From Luteimonas wenzhouensis (GTDB lineage Bacteria > Pseudomonadota > Gammaproteobacteria > Xanthomonadales > Xanthomonadaceae), in the NCBI RefSeq assembly GCF_007859305.1, contig NZ_VOHE01000001.1:248001-312000 (forward strand): 64,000 nucleotides of DNA, read 5' to 3'. A program made the position numbers and the translations under genes. Of this stretch, positions 16,375-25,365 are shown in pieces. The notes beneath the pieces are model-generated. The model had not been told where the DNA came from. It searched no databases and saw nothing but the letters and a program-made list of their open reading frames with translations. Numbering within the stretch: the stretch's first letter is position 1; every line of letters begins with the position of its first letter.

Positions 16375-17782
16375 GCAACACCCCACCGCCAGCCGCAAGC
16401 TGACGCTCAAGCGCCGCGACGACAAAGCGGCCGATACCCCGCGCCTGGAAGAGCGCCTCCACAAGGTGCTCGCGCAGGCGGGCCTGGGTTCGCGCCGCGC
16501 GCTCGAACAGCGCATCGCCGACGGCCTGGTCAAGGTCAACGGCGAGGTCGCCCAGGTCGGCATGTCGGTCAAGGGCGGCGACCGGATCGAGATCGACGGC
16601 CGCCAGTTCGTCGCCAGCGCGCTCACCGAACCGGCGCGGGTGCTGATGTACAACAAGCCCGAGGGCGAGGTGACCACGCGCGAGGACCCGGAAGGACGCC
16701 CCACCATCTTCGACTCGCTGCCCGCGCTCAAGGGCGCGCGCTGGATCGCGATCGGCCGCCTGGACATCAACACCACCGGCCTGCTGCTGCTCACCACCGA
16801 CGGCGAGCTGGCCAACGCGATGATGCATCCTTCGCTCGAGGTCGAGCGCGAGTACGTGTGCCGCGTGCGCGCGCCCGAGGGCGAGGACAGCGTGCCGGAG
16901 AAGATCGTCGACCGCCTGCGCCGCGGCGTGGCGCTGGAGGACGGCCCGGCGAAGTTCGACGAGATCCGCCGCATCGGCGGCACCGATTCGAACGAGTGGT
17001 TCCAGGTGCTGCTCAAGGAAGGCCGCAACCGCGAGGTGCGCCGGCTGTGGGAGTCGCAGGGCTGCCAGGTCAGCCGCCTCAAGCGCATCCGCTACGGCCA
17101 GGTGTCGCTGCCGCAGACCCTGCTGCGCGGGCAGTCGATGGAATTGCCGCCCGCCCAGGTCGAGGAACTGCGCAAGTCGCTCAAGCTCGAGGAAGGCCCG
17201 CCGCCGGCGCTCACGCTGCTGCCGGTGATCGGTCAGCGCAGGGCCACCAAGGCCACCCTGCATATCGCCGGCGACCACCGCCCGCAAGGCTACGTCAACG
17301 GCCACAACATCGCCGACGAAGGACGCGAACTGCGGCGCTTCGACCACGTGCGCGAGGATCGCCGCGGGCGCGGCGGCAAGAAGGCGCACGGCGGGCTGAC
17401 GGTGAGCGGCGAACAGGCCGCCAAGCAGTCGCAGAAGCCGCTCAAGCAGCGCAAGACCAAGGGTCCCAAGCCGCTGCCCGATGGCAATCCGGCCGCGTTC
17501 CGCACCTGGTACGTACCCGAGGGCGTCGACACCGGCCCGGCCGGCCATCGCAATGCCGACGGCCGCAACCCGCGCAAGGGCGGTCCGGCCAAGAAGCGCG
17601 GCAAGGGCGGTGGCCAGGGGCGTGCCGCGGCGCATCCCTACGGGCATCCCGGCAATGCGCCCGTGTTCCCTTCCGACCACGCCGCGCCCTCGCACCATCC
17701 GGGCCCGGCACGCCCGCGCGGCCCGCGTCCCAAGGGCCCGCGGCCTGGCGGAAACCGCGGCAACCGCGGCGGCAACCGCTAG
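16367..17782 (+). CDS. rluB: 23S rRNA pseudouridine 2605 synthase with extended basic tail
   Basis: 471 residues. The S4 RNA-binding domain (RLHKVLAQAGLGSRRALEQR) is followed by the RsuA/RluB catalytic domain with the catalytic Asp in GRLDINTTGLLLLTTDGEL and the GRNREVRRLWESQG motif. It should modify U2605 of 23S rRNA in the cytoplasm. The catalytic fold ends near residue 270; the rest is Gly/Pro/Arg/Lys-rich and probably unstructured, likely RNA-binding. E. coli RluB is 291 residues. ATG 16367 overlaps the end of scpB. RluE/RluF relatives are less likely because of synteny with scpAB. Confidence 0.92.
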   Translation: MSEQHPTASRKLTLKRRDDKAADTPRLEERLHKVLAQAGLGSRRALEQRIADGLVKVNGEVAQVGMSVKGGDRIEIDGRQFVASALTEPARVLMYNKPEGEVTTREDPEGRPTIFDSLPALKGARWIAIGRLDINTTGLLLLTTDGELANAMMHPSLEVEREYVCRVRAPEGEDSVPEKIVDRLRRGVALEDGPAKFDEIRRIGGTDSNEWFQVLLKEGRNREVRRLWESQGCQVSRLKRIRYGQVSLPQTLLRGQSMELPPAQVEELRKSLKLEEGPPPALTLLPVIGQRRATKATLHIAGDHRPQGYVNGHNIADEGRELRRFDHVREDRRGRGGKKAHGGLTVSGEQAAKQSQKPLKQRKTKGPKPLPDGNPAAFRTWYVPEGVDTGPAGHRNADGRNPRKGGPAKKRGKGGGQGRAAAHPYGHPGNAPVFPSDHAAPSHHPGPARPRGPRPKGPRPGGNRGNRGGNR

Positions 17783-17792
17783 CCGGGATCGG

Positions 17793-17816
17793 ACCACCGG
17801 GCGCGTGCCCGGCGGT
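17793..17816. terminator. Hairpin between convergent rluB and lolD
   Basis: ACCACCGGGC and GCCCGGCGGT pair around a GCGT loop (one mismatch). It lies 10 bp after the rluB stop in the gap between convergent genes. There is no T-run, so termination function is only likely by position. Confidence 0.4.
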
Positions 17817-17884
17817 CGCGGTCGATCGAAACAGCGATTCGAGCAGGGCCTGGCACCGTGGCGCGGCAGGCCACCCGCGGCCGG

Positions 17885-18637
17885 CTAGAGCCCGTCGCGC
17901 GCCACTTCGCGCAGCTTGCCCTCGTGCAGCTCGACCACACGGTCGAGCCTGGCCGCCAGGCGACGGTCGTGGGTCACCAGCACCAGGCTGGTGTGCTGGG
18001 CGCGGTTGAGGTCCAGCATCAGCTCGAACACGTTCGCCGCGGTGCGCTCGTCGAGGTTGCCCGTGGGTTCATCGCCGAGCACGCAGGCCGGACGGTTCAC
18101 CAGCGCGCGCGCCACCGCGGCGCGCTGGCGCTCGCCACCGGACAGCTCGCCCGGCTTGTGCCCGAGGCGGTGCCCCAGGCCCACGGATTCGAGCAGCGCG
18201 CGCGCGCGCGCCTCGGCCTCGGCCACGCCGGTGCCGGCCAGCAGCACCGGCAGCATCACGTTCTCCAGCGCGGTGAACTCCGGCAACAGGTGGTGGAACT
18301 GGTACACGAAGCCCAGGGCGCGGTTGCGCAGCTGCCCGCGCGCCGCGTCCGACAGCGCGCTCATCTTCTGGCCGCATACGTACACCTCGCCCGCGGTGGG
18401 CGTGTCGAGCCCGCCGAGCAGGTGCAGCAGGGTGCTCTTGCCGGCGCCCGAGGCGCCGAGGATCGCCACCGTCTCGCCGGCGTGGACGTGGAAGTCCAGT
18501 CCGTCGAACACCGGCGTGCGCAGCTTGCCTTCGGCGTAGGTCTTGCCCAGCCCCTCGGCCCGCACCACGACCCCGTCCCCGCCGGCCTGCGCCGCGCCGC
18601 GGCCCGCGGTGGCTGTCTCCATCGCCCGCTCACTCAT
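17885..18637 (-). CDS. lolD: Lipoprotein-releasing system ATP-binding protein
   Basis: 250 residues, cytoplasmic ATPase that powers extraction of outer-membrane lipoproteins from the inner membrane. Walker A (GASGAGKST), the family signature [15 protein letters not shown] and Walker B ([12 protein letters not shown]) are intact, followed by the H-loop (LVLVTHD). The LolD-typical [21 protein letters not shown] is present. The gene overlaps the upstream permease gene by 8 bp, so both are co-translated. Confidence 0.95.
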   Translation of the reverse strand: MSERAMETATAGRGAAQAGGDGVVVRAEGLGKTYAEGKLRTPVFDGLDFHVHAGETVAILGASGAGKSTLLHLLGGLDTPTAGEVYVCGQKMSALSDAARGQLRNRALGFVYQFHHLLPEFTALENVMLPVLLAGTGVAEAEARARALLESVGLGHRLGHKPGELSGGERQRAAVARALVNRPACVLGDEPTGNLDERTAANVFELMLDLNRAQHTSLVLVTHDRRLAARLDRVVELHEGKLREVARDGL

Positions 18638-19883
18638 AGCGCAATGCCTCCGCGGGCGCGGTGCGCGCCGCGCGCCACGCCGGGTAGATCGTGGCCAGGA
18701 ACGCCATCAGCAACGCCACCACCGCGATGACGACGACGTCGTTGACCTGCAGGTCGATCGGCAGCCCGGTCACGTAGTACACGTCCTCGGGCATCAGCAC
18801 CACCTCGAACGCCGCCTCGATCGCGCGCAGGATGTGCTCCAGGTTGAAGGTCAGCAGCAGCCCGCCGACCACGCCCAGCACGGTGCCGATCACCCCGATC
18901 AGGGTGCCCTGGACCATGAACACGCCCATCACCCCGCGCGGCGTCAGGCCCAGCGTGCGCAGGATGGCGATGTCGGCCAGCTTGTCGGTCACCAGCATCA
19001 CCTGCGAATTGAGCAGCGAGAACGCGCCCATCAGGATGATCAGCGACAGCAGGATGCCGATCATCGTCTTCTCCAGCTTGAGCGCGCGGAACATGTTGGC
19101 GTTCTCCATGCTCCAGTCGCTGACCATGAAGTAGCCATTGCCCTCGCGCTCGAGCGCCACCGCCAGGTCGCGGGCGACCTCCCAGGCGCGGTCCATGTCG
19201 TGCAGCTTGAGCCGCACCCCGGTCACGCCCTCGCCCATCCGCATCACCCGTTGCGCGTCGGCCATGTGGACCACCGCCAGGCGGCGGTCGAAGTCCTGGT
19301 AGCCGGCCTCGAAGATCCCGCTGACGGTGAAGCGCTTGAGCTGCGGCATCGCCCCCATCGGCGTGACCTGGAAATCGGTGGTGACGACGATCCGGTCGCC
19401 CACGCGCACCCCCAGCCATTGCGCAAGCTCCTTGCCGAGCACGATGTTGAACTCGCCCGGGCGCAGGTCGTCGAGGCTGCCCTGCACCATCCACGCGGCC
19501 AGTTCCGACACCGCGGCCTCGGCCTCGGGCAGGACGCCGCGGATCGCGGCCGGCTCCTGGCGCGGCCCGCGCAGCAGGGCCTGGGCATCGATGTAGGGGG
19601 CAGCGCCGACCACGCGCGGGTCGCGCCGGGCCACCTCGACCGCATGCGCCCAGCCGGCCATGGCTTCGCCGTGGGCGCTGACCGTCGCGTGCGCCACCAT
19701 GCCGAGCATCCGGTCCTTGATCTCGCGCTGGAACCCGCTCATCACCGCCAGGGTGGTGATCAGCACCATCACCCCGATCGCGATGCCGAGGATCGAGGCC
19801 AGGGACACGAACGAGATGAAGCCGTTGCGGCGCTTGGCGCGCAGGTAGCGCAGGCCGATGGCGACGGGGACGGGCTTGAACAT
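18630..19883 (-). CDS. lolC: Lipoprotein-releasing system permease, LolC/LolE family
   Basis: 417 residues in the inner membrane. The N-terminal segment ([20 protein letters not shown]) and first membrane helix, a large periplasmic domain (~50-270) and three C-terminal helices ([19 protein letters not shown]...) are as in LolC/LolE. Only one permease gene precedes lolD. In E. coli lolC and lolE flank lolD; here the partner may be elsewhere, or this may be a LolF-type subunit working as a homodimer. The C/E/F assignment therefore remains open. Confidence 0.88.
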   Translation of the reverse strand: MFKPVPVAIGLRYLRAKRRNGFISFVSLASILGIAIGVMVLITTLAVMSGFQREIKDRMLGMVAHATVSAHGEAMAGWAHAVEVARRDPRVVGAAPYIDAQALLRGPRQEPAAIRGVLPEAEAAVSELAAWMVQGSLDDLRPGEFNIVLGKELAQWLGVRVGDRIVVTTDFQVTPMGAMPQLKRFTVSGIFEAGYQDFDRRLAVVHMADAQRVMRMGEGVTGVRLKLHDMDRAWEVARDLAVALEREGNGYFMVSDWSMENANMFRALKLEKTMIGILLSLIILMGAFSLLNSQVMLVTDKLADIAILRTLGLTPRGVMGVFMVQGTLIGVIGTVLGVVGGLLLTFNLEHILRAIEAAFEVVLMPEDVYYVTGLPIDLQVNDVVVIAVVALLMAFLATIYPAWRAARTAPAEALRYE

Positions 19884-20007
19884 GCCGGCGCGCGCTCAGC
19901 CGTCCAGGCGCCGGTGCGCGCGGGGGGCGGCCCAGGACGCGATGGCGATGCAGGGGAGCGTTCGCAGGGGATTCGGCATGGAGGGACGGCCGGCGGGGCG
20001 TGGCGCG

Positions 20008-20478
20008 CTATGGTGCCATCGATGCCCGTCCGCGCGCAGCAGGCGGTGGCGGCGCGGCCAGTCGCAGTTCACGCCGCAACGCCGGCGGAAGGGTGTCCGG
20101 CCACCATGCGGCGCGCCGGCGCCGGCCTTCCCCGTCGCGCCACGCGGCGAAGGCCAGAGGCCCGCGCCAGCGCAGCTCGAAGCCGGCCACCGGCGCGCCG
20201 TCCACCAGCACCTCGGCCCCGCGGATGACGAAGCTGTGCGCCGGCCTGGCGCGTTCGCGCAGGCACAGCCGCGCGCCATGCGCCAGCGCGGCCAGCGCCG
20301 CCGGCCACGCCAGCGGCCGCGGCGCTTCGGAGGCGAGGATGGACGTGGCCGCGAGCACCGCCAGCAGCGCCAGCGCGCGCTGAAACCAGCGCGAAGGACG
20401 CCATTCGGCCCGGCAGGCGGCGCTAGCCCGGCGGCAACTGGCGGATGCGCTGGACAAGCGCGTCGAGTTCGGCGTCAT
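20008..20478 (-). CDS. YgfX-like membrane protein
   Basis: 156 residues, with two closely spaced hydrophobic segments near residues 32-75 and then [20 protein letters not shown] and [11 protein letters not shown], matching the YgfX/CptA family (small inner-membrane proteins next to sdhE). The annotated role as a toxin acting on cell division in E. coli is debated. The frame overlaps the end of sdhE by 56 bp because no start codon lies later in frame before the first membrane helix; ATG 20478 or TTG eight codons in are both possible. Gene order sdhE-ygfX is conserved across gammaproteobacteria. Confidence 0.65.
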   Translation of the reverse strand: MTPNSTRLSSASASCRRASAACRAEWRPSRWFQRALALLAVLAATSILASEAPRPLAWPAALAALAHGARLCLRERARPAHSFVIRGAEVLVDGAPVAGFELRWRGPLAFAAWRDGEGRRRRAAWWPDTLPPALRRELRLAAPPPPAARGRASMAP

Positions 20479-20683
20479 CGGCGGCCTCGTAGCCCATGAA
20501 CCAGCGCCAGAGCCTATCGTCCTCGCAGTCCAGCAGGCGTAGGAAAACCCCGCGTTCGGCCTCGGAGGCCGTGGGCCATTCCCGGTCGAGCCAGCGTTCG
20601 AGCAGCTGGTCGAGTTCGCGCATGCCGCGCCGGCAGCGCCAGCGCACGCGCCGCAGCTCGGCCTGGCCGGCGGGGTCGTTCAT
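20423..20683 (-). CDS. sdhE: FAD assembly factor SdhE
   Basis: 86 residues from ATG 20683 (a second ATG 12 bp upstream is possible). SdhE helps covalent attachment of FAD to SdhA. The flavin-assembly motif RGxxE is visible as [13 protein letters not shown], and the helical remainder ([15 protein letters not shown]) matches the family. It lies 103 bp after sdhB on the same strand and overlaps the ygfX-like gene. Confidence 0.92.
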   Translation of the reverse strand: MNDPAGQAELRRVRWRCRRGMRELDQLLERWLDREWPTASEAERGVFLRLLDCEDDRLWRWFMGYEAADDAELDALVQRIRQLPPG

Positions 20684-20786
20684 CGCGCCCCCCATGTGCA
20701 GTCCCCGGGCGACGCCGCCTCAGCCACGGACACCACGCGCAACGCCGCCCGCGGCGCGCTTCGCCGCCCTGCGTGCCGCGGCGGCC

Positions 20787-21572
20787 TCAGCCATGCCGCG
20801 CCAGCATGAGCTGCTTGATCTCGCCGATCGCCTTGGCGGGATTCAGGCCCTTCGGGCAGGTCCGGGTGCAGTTCATGATGGTGTGGCAGCGGTAGAGCTT
20901 GAACGGATCCTCGAGTTCGTCCAGCCGCGCGCCGGTGTCCTCGTCGCGGCTGTCCACGATCCAGCGATGGGCCTGGAGCAGGATCGCCGGCCCCAGGTAA
21001 CGCTCGCCGTTCCACCAGTAGCTCGGGCAGGCGGTGCTGCAGCAGGCGCACAGGATGCACTCGTACAGGCCGTCGAGCTTGTCGCGGTCGGCCGGCGACT
21101 GCAGCCGCTCGCGGTCCGGCGGCGGCGCGCTCTGGGTCCGCAGCCAGGGGCGGATCGAGGCGTACTGGGCGTAGAAATGGGTCAGGTCCGGCACCAGGTC
21201 CTTGATCACGCTCATGTGCGGCAGCGGGTAGACCGGCACCTCGTCCTGCTTGCAGTCCTCGATCGCGCGCGTGCAGGCCAGGGTGTTGGTCCCGTCGATG
21301 TTCATCGCGCACGAGCCGCAGATGCCCTCGCGGCAGGAACGGCGGAAGGTCAGCGTCGGGTCGATCTCGTTCTTGATCTTGATCAGCGCGTCCAGGACCA
21401 TCGGCCCGCACTTGTCGAGGTCGACCTCGTAGGTGTCGGTGCGCGGGTTCTGGCCGTCGTCCGGGTTCCAGCGGTACACCTTGAAGGTGCGCACGCGCGT
21501 CGCCCCGGCGGGCGCCTTGAAGTGGCGGCCCTTGCCGATCTTCGAGTTCTTGGGGAGGGTGAATTCAGCCAT
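20787..21572 (-). CDS. sdhB: Succinate dehydrogenase iron-sulfur subunit
   Basis: 261 residues, peripheral membrane subunit of complex II passing electrons from FAD to quinone. The [2Fe-2S] cysteines are in [15 protein letters not shown], and the [4Fe-4S]/[3Fe-4S] cysteines in [16 protein letters not shown] and [20 protein letters not shown] 21572 (MAEFTLP) is chosen over an upstream in-frame codon. It follows sdhA by 14 bp. Confidence 0.97.
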   Translation of the reverse strand: MAEFTLPKNSKIGKGRHFKAPAGATRVRTFKVYRWNPDDGQNPRTDTYEVDLDKCGPMVLDALIKIKNEIDPTLTFRRSCREGICGSCAMNIDGTNTLACTRAIEDCKQDEVPVYPLPHMSVIKDLVPDLTHFYAQYASIRPWLRTQSAPPPDRERLQSPADRDKLDGLYECILCACCSTACPSYWWNGERYLGPAILLQAHRWIVDSRDEDTGARLDELEDPFKLYRCHTIMNCTRTCPKGLNPAKAIGEIKQLMLARHG

Positions 21573-21586
21573 GGGTCCGTGATCCC

Positions 21587-23377
21587 TCAATACACGCGCG
21601 CGACGGGCGGCACGACCTCGACCTCGTCGTCGAGGGTGTACATGTGCACCGGGCGGTAGTCGATGCGGGTGTTACCCGCCTCGTCCAGCCAGCACAGCGT
21701 GTGCTTCTGCCAGTTCTCGTCGTCGCGGTCGGGGTAGTCCTCACGCGCGTGGGCGCCGCGCGATTCCTTGCGGTTCTCGGCCGACACGATGGTCACCAGC
21801 GCCTGGCCCAGCAGGTTCTGCAGTTCGAGCGTCTCGATCAGGTCGGAGTTCCAGACCAGCGAGCGGTCGCTCACCCGCACGTCGGCGAAGGAGTCCCGGA
21901 TTTCGCGGATCTGCTCGACACCCTCGGCCAGCGTCTCCTGGGTCCGGAACACCGCCGCGTGCGACTGCATCGAACGCTGCATGCGGTCGCGGATGACCGC
22001 AGTCGGGGTGTCGCCGCTGGCGTGGCGCACGCGGTCCAGGTTGGCCAGCGACTTGTCCAGGGCGTCGGCCGGCAGGCGCTTGTGCGGCTGGCCGGGGCGG
22101 ATCGTCTCGGCGCAGCGGTTGGCCACCGCGCGCCCGAACACCACCAGGTCGAGCAGCGAGTTGGAGCCCAGGCGGTTGGCGCCGTGCACCGACACGCAGG
22201 CCGCCTCGCCGATGGCGTACAGGCCCGGGACCACGGCGTCGGGGTCGCCGTCCCTGAGCTGCACGACCTCGCCGTGGTAGTTGGTCGGGATGCCGCCCAT
22301 GTTGTAGTGCACGGTCGGGATCACCGGGATCGGCTGCCTGGTGACGTCGACCCCGGCGAAGATCCGCGCGCTCTCGGCAATGCCGGGCAGCTTCTTGTGA
22401 ATGTCGGCCGGGTCGAGGTGGGTCAGGTCGAGGTGGATGTGGTCCTTGTGCTCGCCGACGCCGCGGCCCTCGCGGATCTCCATCGTCATCGAGCGGCTCA
22501 CGACGTCGCGCGAGGCCAGGTCCTTGGCGTTGGGCGCGTAGCGCTCCATGAAGCGCTCGCCGTTGCTGTTGCGCAGGATGCCGCCCTCGCCGCGCACGCC
22601 CTCGGTGATCAGGCAGCCGGCGCCGTAGATCCCGGTCGGGTGGAACTGCACGAACTCCATGTCCTGCAGGCCCAGCCCCGCGCGCAGCGCCATGCCGCCG
22701 CCGTCGCCGGTGCAGGTATGGGCCGAGGTCGCGGAGAAGTAGGCGCGGCCGTAGCCGCCGGTCGCCAGCACCACGCCGTGGGCGCGGAACAGGTGCAGGG
22801 TGCCCTCGGCCATGTCGAGCGCGAGCACGCCGCGGCACACGCCCTCCTCGTCCATGATCAGGTCGAGCGCGAAGTACTCGATGTAGAACTCGGCCTGGTG
22901 CGCCAGCGACTGCTGGTAGAGCGTGTGCAGGATCGCGTGGCCGGTGCGGTCGGCCGCGGCGCAGGTGCGCTGCGCGGTGCCCTTGCCGTAGTGGGTGGTC
23001 ATGCCGCCGAACGGGCGCTGGTAGATCTTGCCCTCGGCGGTGCGCGAGAACGGCACGCCCTGGTGCTCGAGCTCGATGATCGCGGGGATCGCCTCGCGGC
23101 ACATGTACTGGATGGCGTCCTGGTCGCCCAGCCAGTCGGACCCCTTGATGGTGTCGTAGAAGTGGAAGCGCCAGTCGTCCTCGCCCATGTTGCCCAGCGC
23201 GGCGGAGATGCCGCCCTGCGCCGCGACGGTGTGCGAGCGGGTCGGGAAGACCTTGGTGATGCAGGCGGTCTTGAGGCCCTTCTGGGCGAGGCCGAAGGTC
23301 GCGCGCAGGCCGGCGCCGCCGGCCCCCACGACGATCATGTCGTACTTGTGTTCGGTGATCGGATAGGCGGACGTCAT
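21587..23377 (-). CDS. sdhA: Succinate dehydrogenase flavoprotein subunit
   Basis: 596 residues. The FAD-binding Rossmann motif ([19 protein letters not shown]) and the covalent-FAD histidine region ([18 protein letters not shown]) are intact, as are active-site motifs ([30 protein letters not shown]). Oxidises succinate to fumarate on the cytoplasmic side of the membrane. ATG 23377 ([13 protein letters not shown]) is the usual start; it follows sdhD by 7 bp. Class I fumarase, the next enzyme of the cycle, is in the same window at 39568-41088 but not linked. Confidence 0.98.
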   Translation of the reverse strand: MTSAYPITEHKYDMIVVGAGGAGLRATFGLAQKGLKTACITKVFPTRSHTVAAQGGISAALGNMGEDDWRFHFYDTIKGSDWLGDQDAIQYMCREAIPAIIELEHQGVPFSRTAEGKIYQRPFGGMTTHYGKGTAQRTCAAADRTGHAILHTLYQQSLAHQAEFYIEYFALDLIMDEEGVCRGVLALDMAEGTLHLFRAHGVVLATGGYGRAYFSATSAHTCTGDGGGMALRAGLGLQDMEFVQFHPTGIYGAGCLITEGVRGEGGILRNSNGERFMERYAPNAKDLASRDVVSRSMTMEIREGRGVGEHKDHIHLDLTHLDPADIHKKLPGIAESARIFAGVDVTRQPIPVIPTVHYNMGGIPTNYHGEVVQLRDGDPDAVVPGLYAIGEAACVSVHGANRLGSNSLLDLVVFGRAVANRCAETIRPGQPHKRLPADALDKSLANLDRVRHASGDTPTAVIRDRMQRSMQSHAAVFRTQETLAEGVEQIREIRDSFADVRVSDRSLVWNSDLIETLELQNLLGQALVTIVSAENRKESRGAHAREDYPDRDDENWQKHTLCWLDEAGNTRIDYRPVHMYTLDDEVEVVPPVARVY

Positions 23378-23384
23378 CGCGGGC

Positions 23385-23795
23385 TCACGAGGCAAAGGCG
23401 ATGCGGGCGATCGCATACAGCGAGGCGATGGCGCCCAGCCCGCAGAGGAAGTGGTTGAGGAAGTGCGCGGTGATCTCGAGCCAGCGCTGGTGCACGTAGT
23501 CCTCGATCACGATCTGCAGGCCGAGCTTGGCGTGCCAGAACATCGTCACCAGGAACACGGCGAAGATGATGGTGTTCCACGGTCGCGCAATGATCGCGCG
23601 CGCGGTCTCCAGGTCGGCGCCGACCAGCGACACCAGGGTCGCGACGAACCAGATCGCCAGCGGTGCCAGCACCACCGCGGTCACCCGCTGGTACCAGAAG
23701 TGGCTGGTGCCGGACTTGCCCGAGCCGAGCCCGCGCGCGCGCTTGAGCGGCGTGCGGAACGGCATCGCGCGGGAAGTTTCGGGGCCGCCGCTCAT
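23385..23795 (-). CDS. sdhD: Succinate dehydrogenase membrane anchor subunit D
   Basis: 136 residues with three membrane helices ([55 protein letters not shown]). The haem-ligand region [16 protein letters not shown], with His and the DY pair near the quinone site, is conserved. Start ATG 23795 overlaps the sdhC stop by four bases (ATGA). Confidence 0.94.
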   Translation of the reverse strand: MSGGPETSRAMPFRTPLKRARGLGSGKSGTSHFWYQRVTAVVLAPLAIWFVATLVSLVGADLETARAIIARPWNTIIFAVFLVTMFWHAKLGLQIVIEDYVHQRWLEITAHFLNHFLCGLGAIASLYAIARIAFAS

Positions 23796-24187
23796 GCTGC
23801 GCTCCTCATGCCGAAGAACCAGATCAGCGCGGTGATCAGCGTGCCGAGCACGAACACCGCGTAGCCGCTGGCGTACACCTTCGGCAGCTCGAAGCCCCAG
23901 CCCATGTCCCAGAGCAGGTGGCGGATGCCGTTGAGCAGGTGATAGACCAGCGCCAGGGTGAAGCCGAACAGGAAGGCCAGGCCGAGCGGCGAGGCCCACT
24001 GGCGCGAGGCGAATTCGTAGGCCTCGCCGCCGATGGCGATCGACATCAGCCACCACACCAGGGAAATCCCGCCCAGCGCCAGCGCCACCCCGGTGATGCG
24101 GTGGAGGATGGACATGAAGGACGTGAGCTGGAACCGGTACGTCTGCCCGAGCATGAAGGGCGACAGTGGGCGTTCGCGGTTGGCCAT
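23792..24187 (-). CDS. sdhC: Succinate dehydrogenase cytochrome b556 subunit
   Basis: 131 residues. Family signature RPLSPFMLGQTYRFQLTSFM then SILHRITGVAL (quinone-site Ser/Arg) and the haem-ligand histidine in YHLLNGIRHLLWDMGWGFE. Three membrane helices. First structural gene of sdhCDAB; the small DUF1674 gene lies 76 bp upstream on the same strand and may be co-transcribed. Confidence 0.95.
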   Translation of the reverse strand: MANRERPLSPFMLGQTYRFQLTSFMSILHRITGVALALGGISLVWWLMSIAIGGEAYEFASRQWASPLGLAFLFGFTLALVYHLLNGIRHLLWDMGWGFELPKVYASGYAVFVLGTLITALIWFFGMRSAA

Positions 24188-24263
24188 TGCTGGCTGGTCT
24201 CCTCGCTGGCGGCGCGAGCCGCGTGGCTGGATCTTGCGGGCCAGGCGCGGGCCCGCGGTGGGG

Positions 24264-24455
24264 TCAGAAATCGATGCAGCGACCGTTCTTTTCCCAGTCT
24301 CCGTACCGGGTTGGATCCGGCCCGTCGCGGCCGCCGTATTCGACCGGCTTCCGCTCGCCGGCATCGTCGGCGGGCACGGCATCCGCGGCGTCCCGGGGCT
24401 TCCCCTCGGTGACCGGTCCGGAACGCTGATCGCCTAAGATGTCACCGTCTTTCAC
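24264..24455 (-). CDS. DUF1674 protein, SDHAF4-like succinate dehydrogenase assembly factor
   Basis: A 63-residue protein starting at GTG 24455 with GGAGG about 15 bases upstream. The N-terminal half is variable and charged; the C-terminus GRDGPDPTRYGDWEKNGR, followed by CIDF, is the DUF1674 signature. In mitochondria the homologue SDHAF4/Sdh8 binds flavinylated SdhA before the complex assembles. Placement directly upstream of sdhC supports the same role here. It is divergent from ygfZ, with only 25 bp between the two starts. Confidence 0.8.
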   Translation of the reverse strand: MKDGDILGDQRSGPVTEGKPRDAADAVPADDAGERKPVEYGGRDGPDPTRYGDWEKNGRCIDF

Positions 24456-24480
24456 GCACGCAAGTTTAAGCCTCCGTTCA

Positions 24481-25347
24481 ATGTCCGACAAGACAAGCGG
24501 TTCCGGATCCACCTGTTTCGCGCTTCCCGGCTGGTCGGCGGTGACGCTGCGCGGCGAGCAGGCGACCGCGTTCGCCCAGGCCCAGTTCATGGGCGACCTG
24601 TCGGACCTGGCGCCGGGCCGCTGGCAGTGGAACGGCTGGCTGACGCCCAAGGGCCGGCTGGTGGCGCTGTTCGCGCTGCTGGCGCTGGACGGGCGCGACC
24701 TGGCGTTGCTGCTGCCCGACGCCGACCCGGAAGCGTTCGTGGCCGCCCTCACCCGCTTCCGGTTCCGGACCCGGGTCGAGATCGCGCACGAGGGCGGGTG
24801 GTCGTTCGCCGGGCGGTTCTCCGCGCCGGAGGCCGCCCGCGGCGCCGCAGCCTCGGGTTCGGTGGACGGTGGCGGCCTGGAACTGGACTTCGGCGGCGAC
24901 GGCGGCCCGCGAACCCTGCGCATCGCGGCCTCGCCCGTCCCGGCCGACGAAGCGCAGGCGGCGCGCTGGCGGCGCGAGGACCTCGCGCACGGCCTGCCGC
25001 GGCTCGCGCCTGGCCAGGCGGAACAGTGGACGCCGCAGCAGCTGTCGCTGGAGCGGCTGCGGGCCTTCAGCGTGCACAAGGGCTGCTACCCGGGCCAGGA
25101 GATCGTGGCCCGCACCCATTTCCTCGGCCAGGCCAAGCGCGGCCTGGTGCGGCTGGCCGGCGACCAGACGCTGGCGGTGGCCCCGGTGGCCGCCGTGGAT
25201 GCGCCGGGGCGCGCGCTCGGGCAGGTGGTCAGCGTGGCCGGCGACCAGGCGCTGGCGGTGATGCCGCTCGATGCCGGCGACGGGCCGTTCCACGTGCAGG
25301 GCGTGGCCTGCACGCCCCTGCCCCTGCTCGACGGGCTGGCACGCTGA
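24481..25347 (+). CDS. ygfZ: YgfZ, folate-dependent Fe-S protein maintenance factor
   Basis: 288 residues, GcvT-like fold. The diagnostic YgfZ motif KGCYPGQEIVARTHFLGQ with its reactive Cys is intact. The E. coli protein supports repair and assembly of some Fe-S enzymes in a folate-dependent way. ATG 24481 (MSDKTSG) is chosen; an in-frame codon 42 bp upstream would overlap the divergent gene. Its place beside sdh genes, which need Fe-S clusters, is consistent with that role. Confidence 0.93.
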   Translation: MSDKTSGSGSTCFALPGWSAVTLRGEQATAFAQAQFMGDLSDLAPGRWQWNGWLTPKGRLVALFALLALDGRDLALLLPDADPEAFVAALTRFRFRTRVEIAHEGGWSFAGRFSAPEAARGAAASGSVDGGGLELDFGGDGGPRTLRIAASPVPADEAQAARWRREDLAHGLPRLAPGQAEQWTPQQLSLERLRAFSVHKGCYPGQEIVARTHFLGQAKRGLVRLAGDQTLAVAPVAAVDAPGRALGQVVSVAGDQALAVMPLDAGDGPFHVQGVACTPLPLLDGLAR

Positions 25348-25365
25348 CCCGGATCGCCGGCGCGC

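Noticed and set aside
21644..23458. A long plus-strand open frame opposite sdhA, and similar ones opposite the E1, GMC and glucanase genes
   Set aside because: Low-complexity Arg/Ala/Gly/His-rich translations with no family resemblance, mirror images of well-supported genes.
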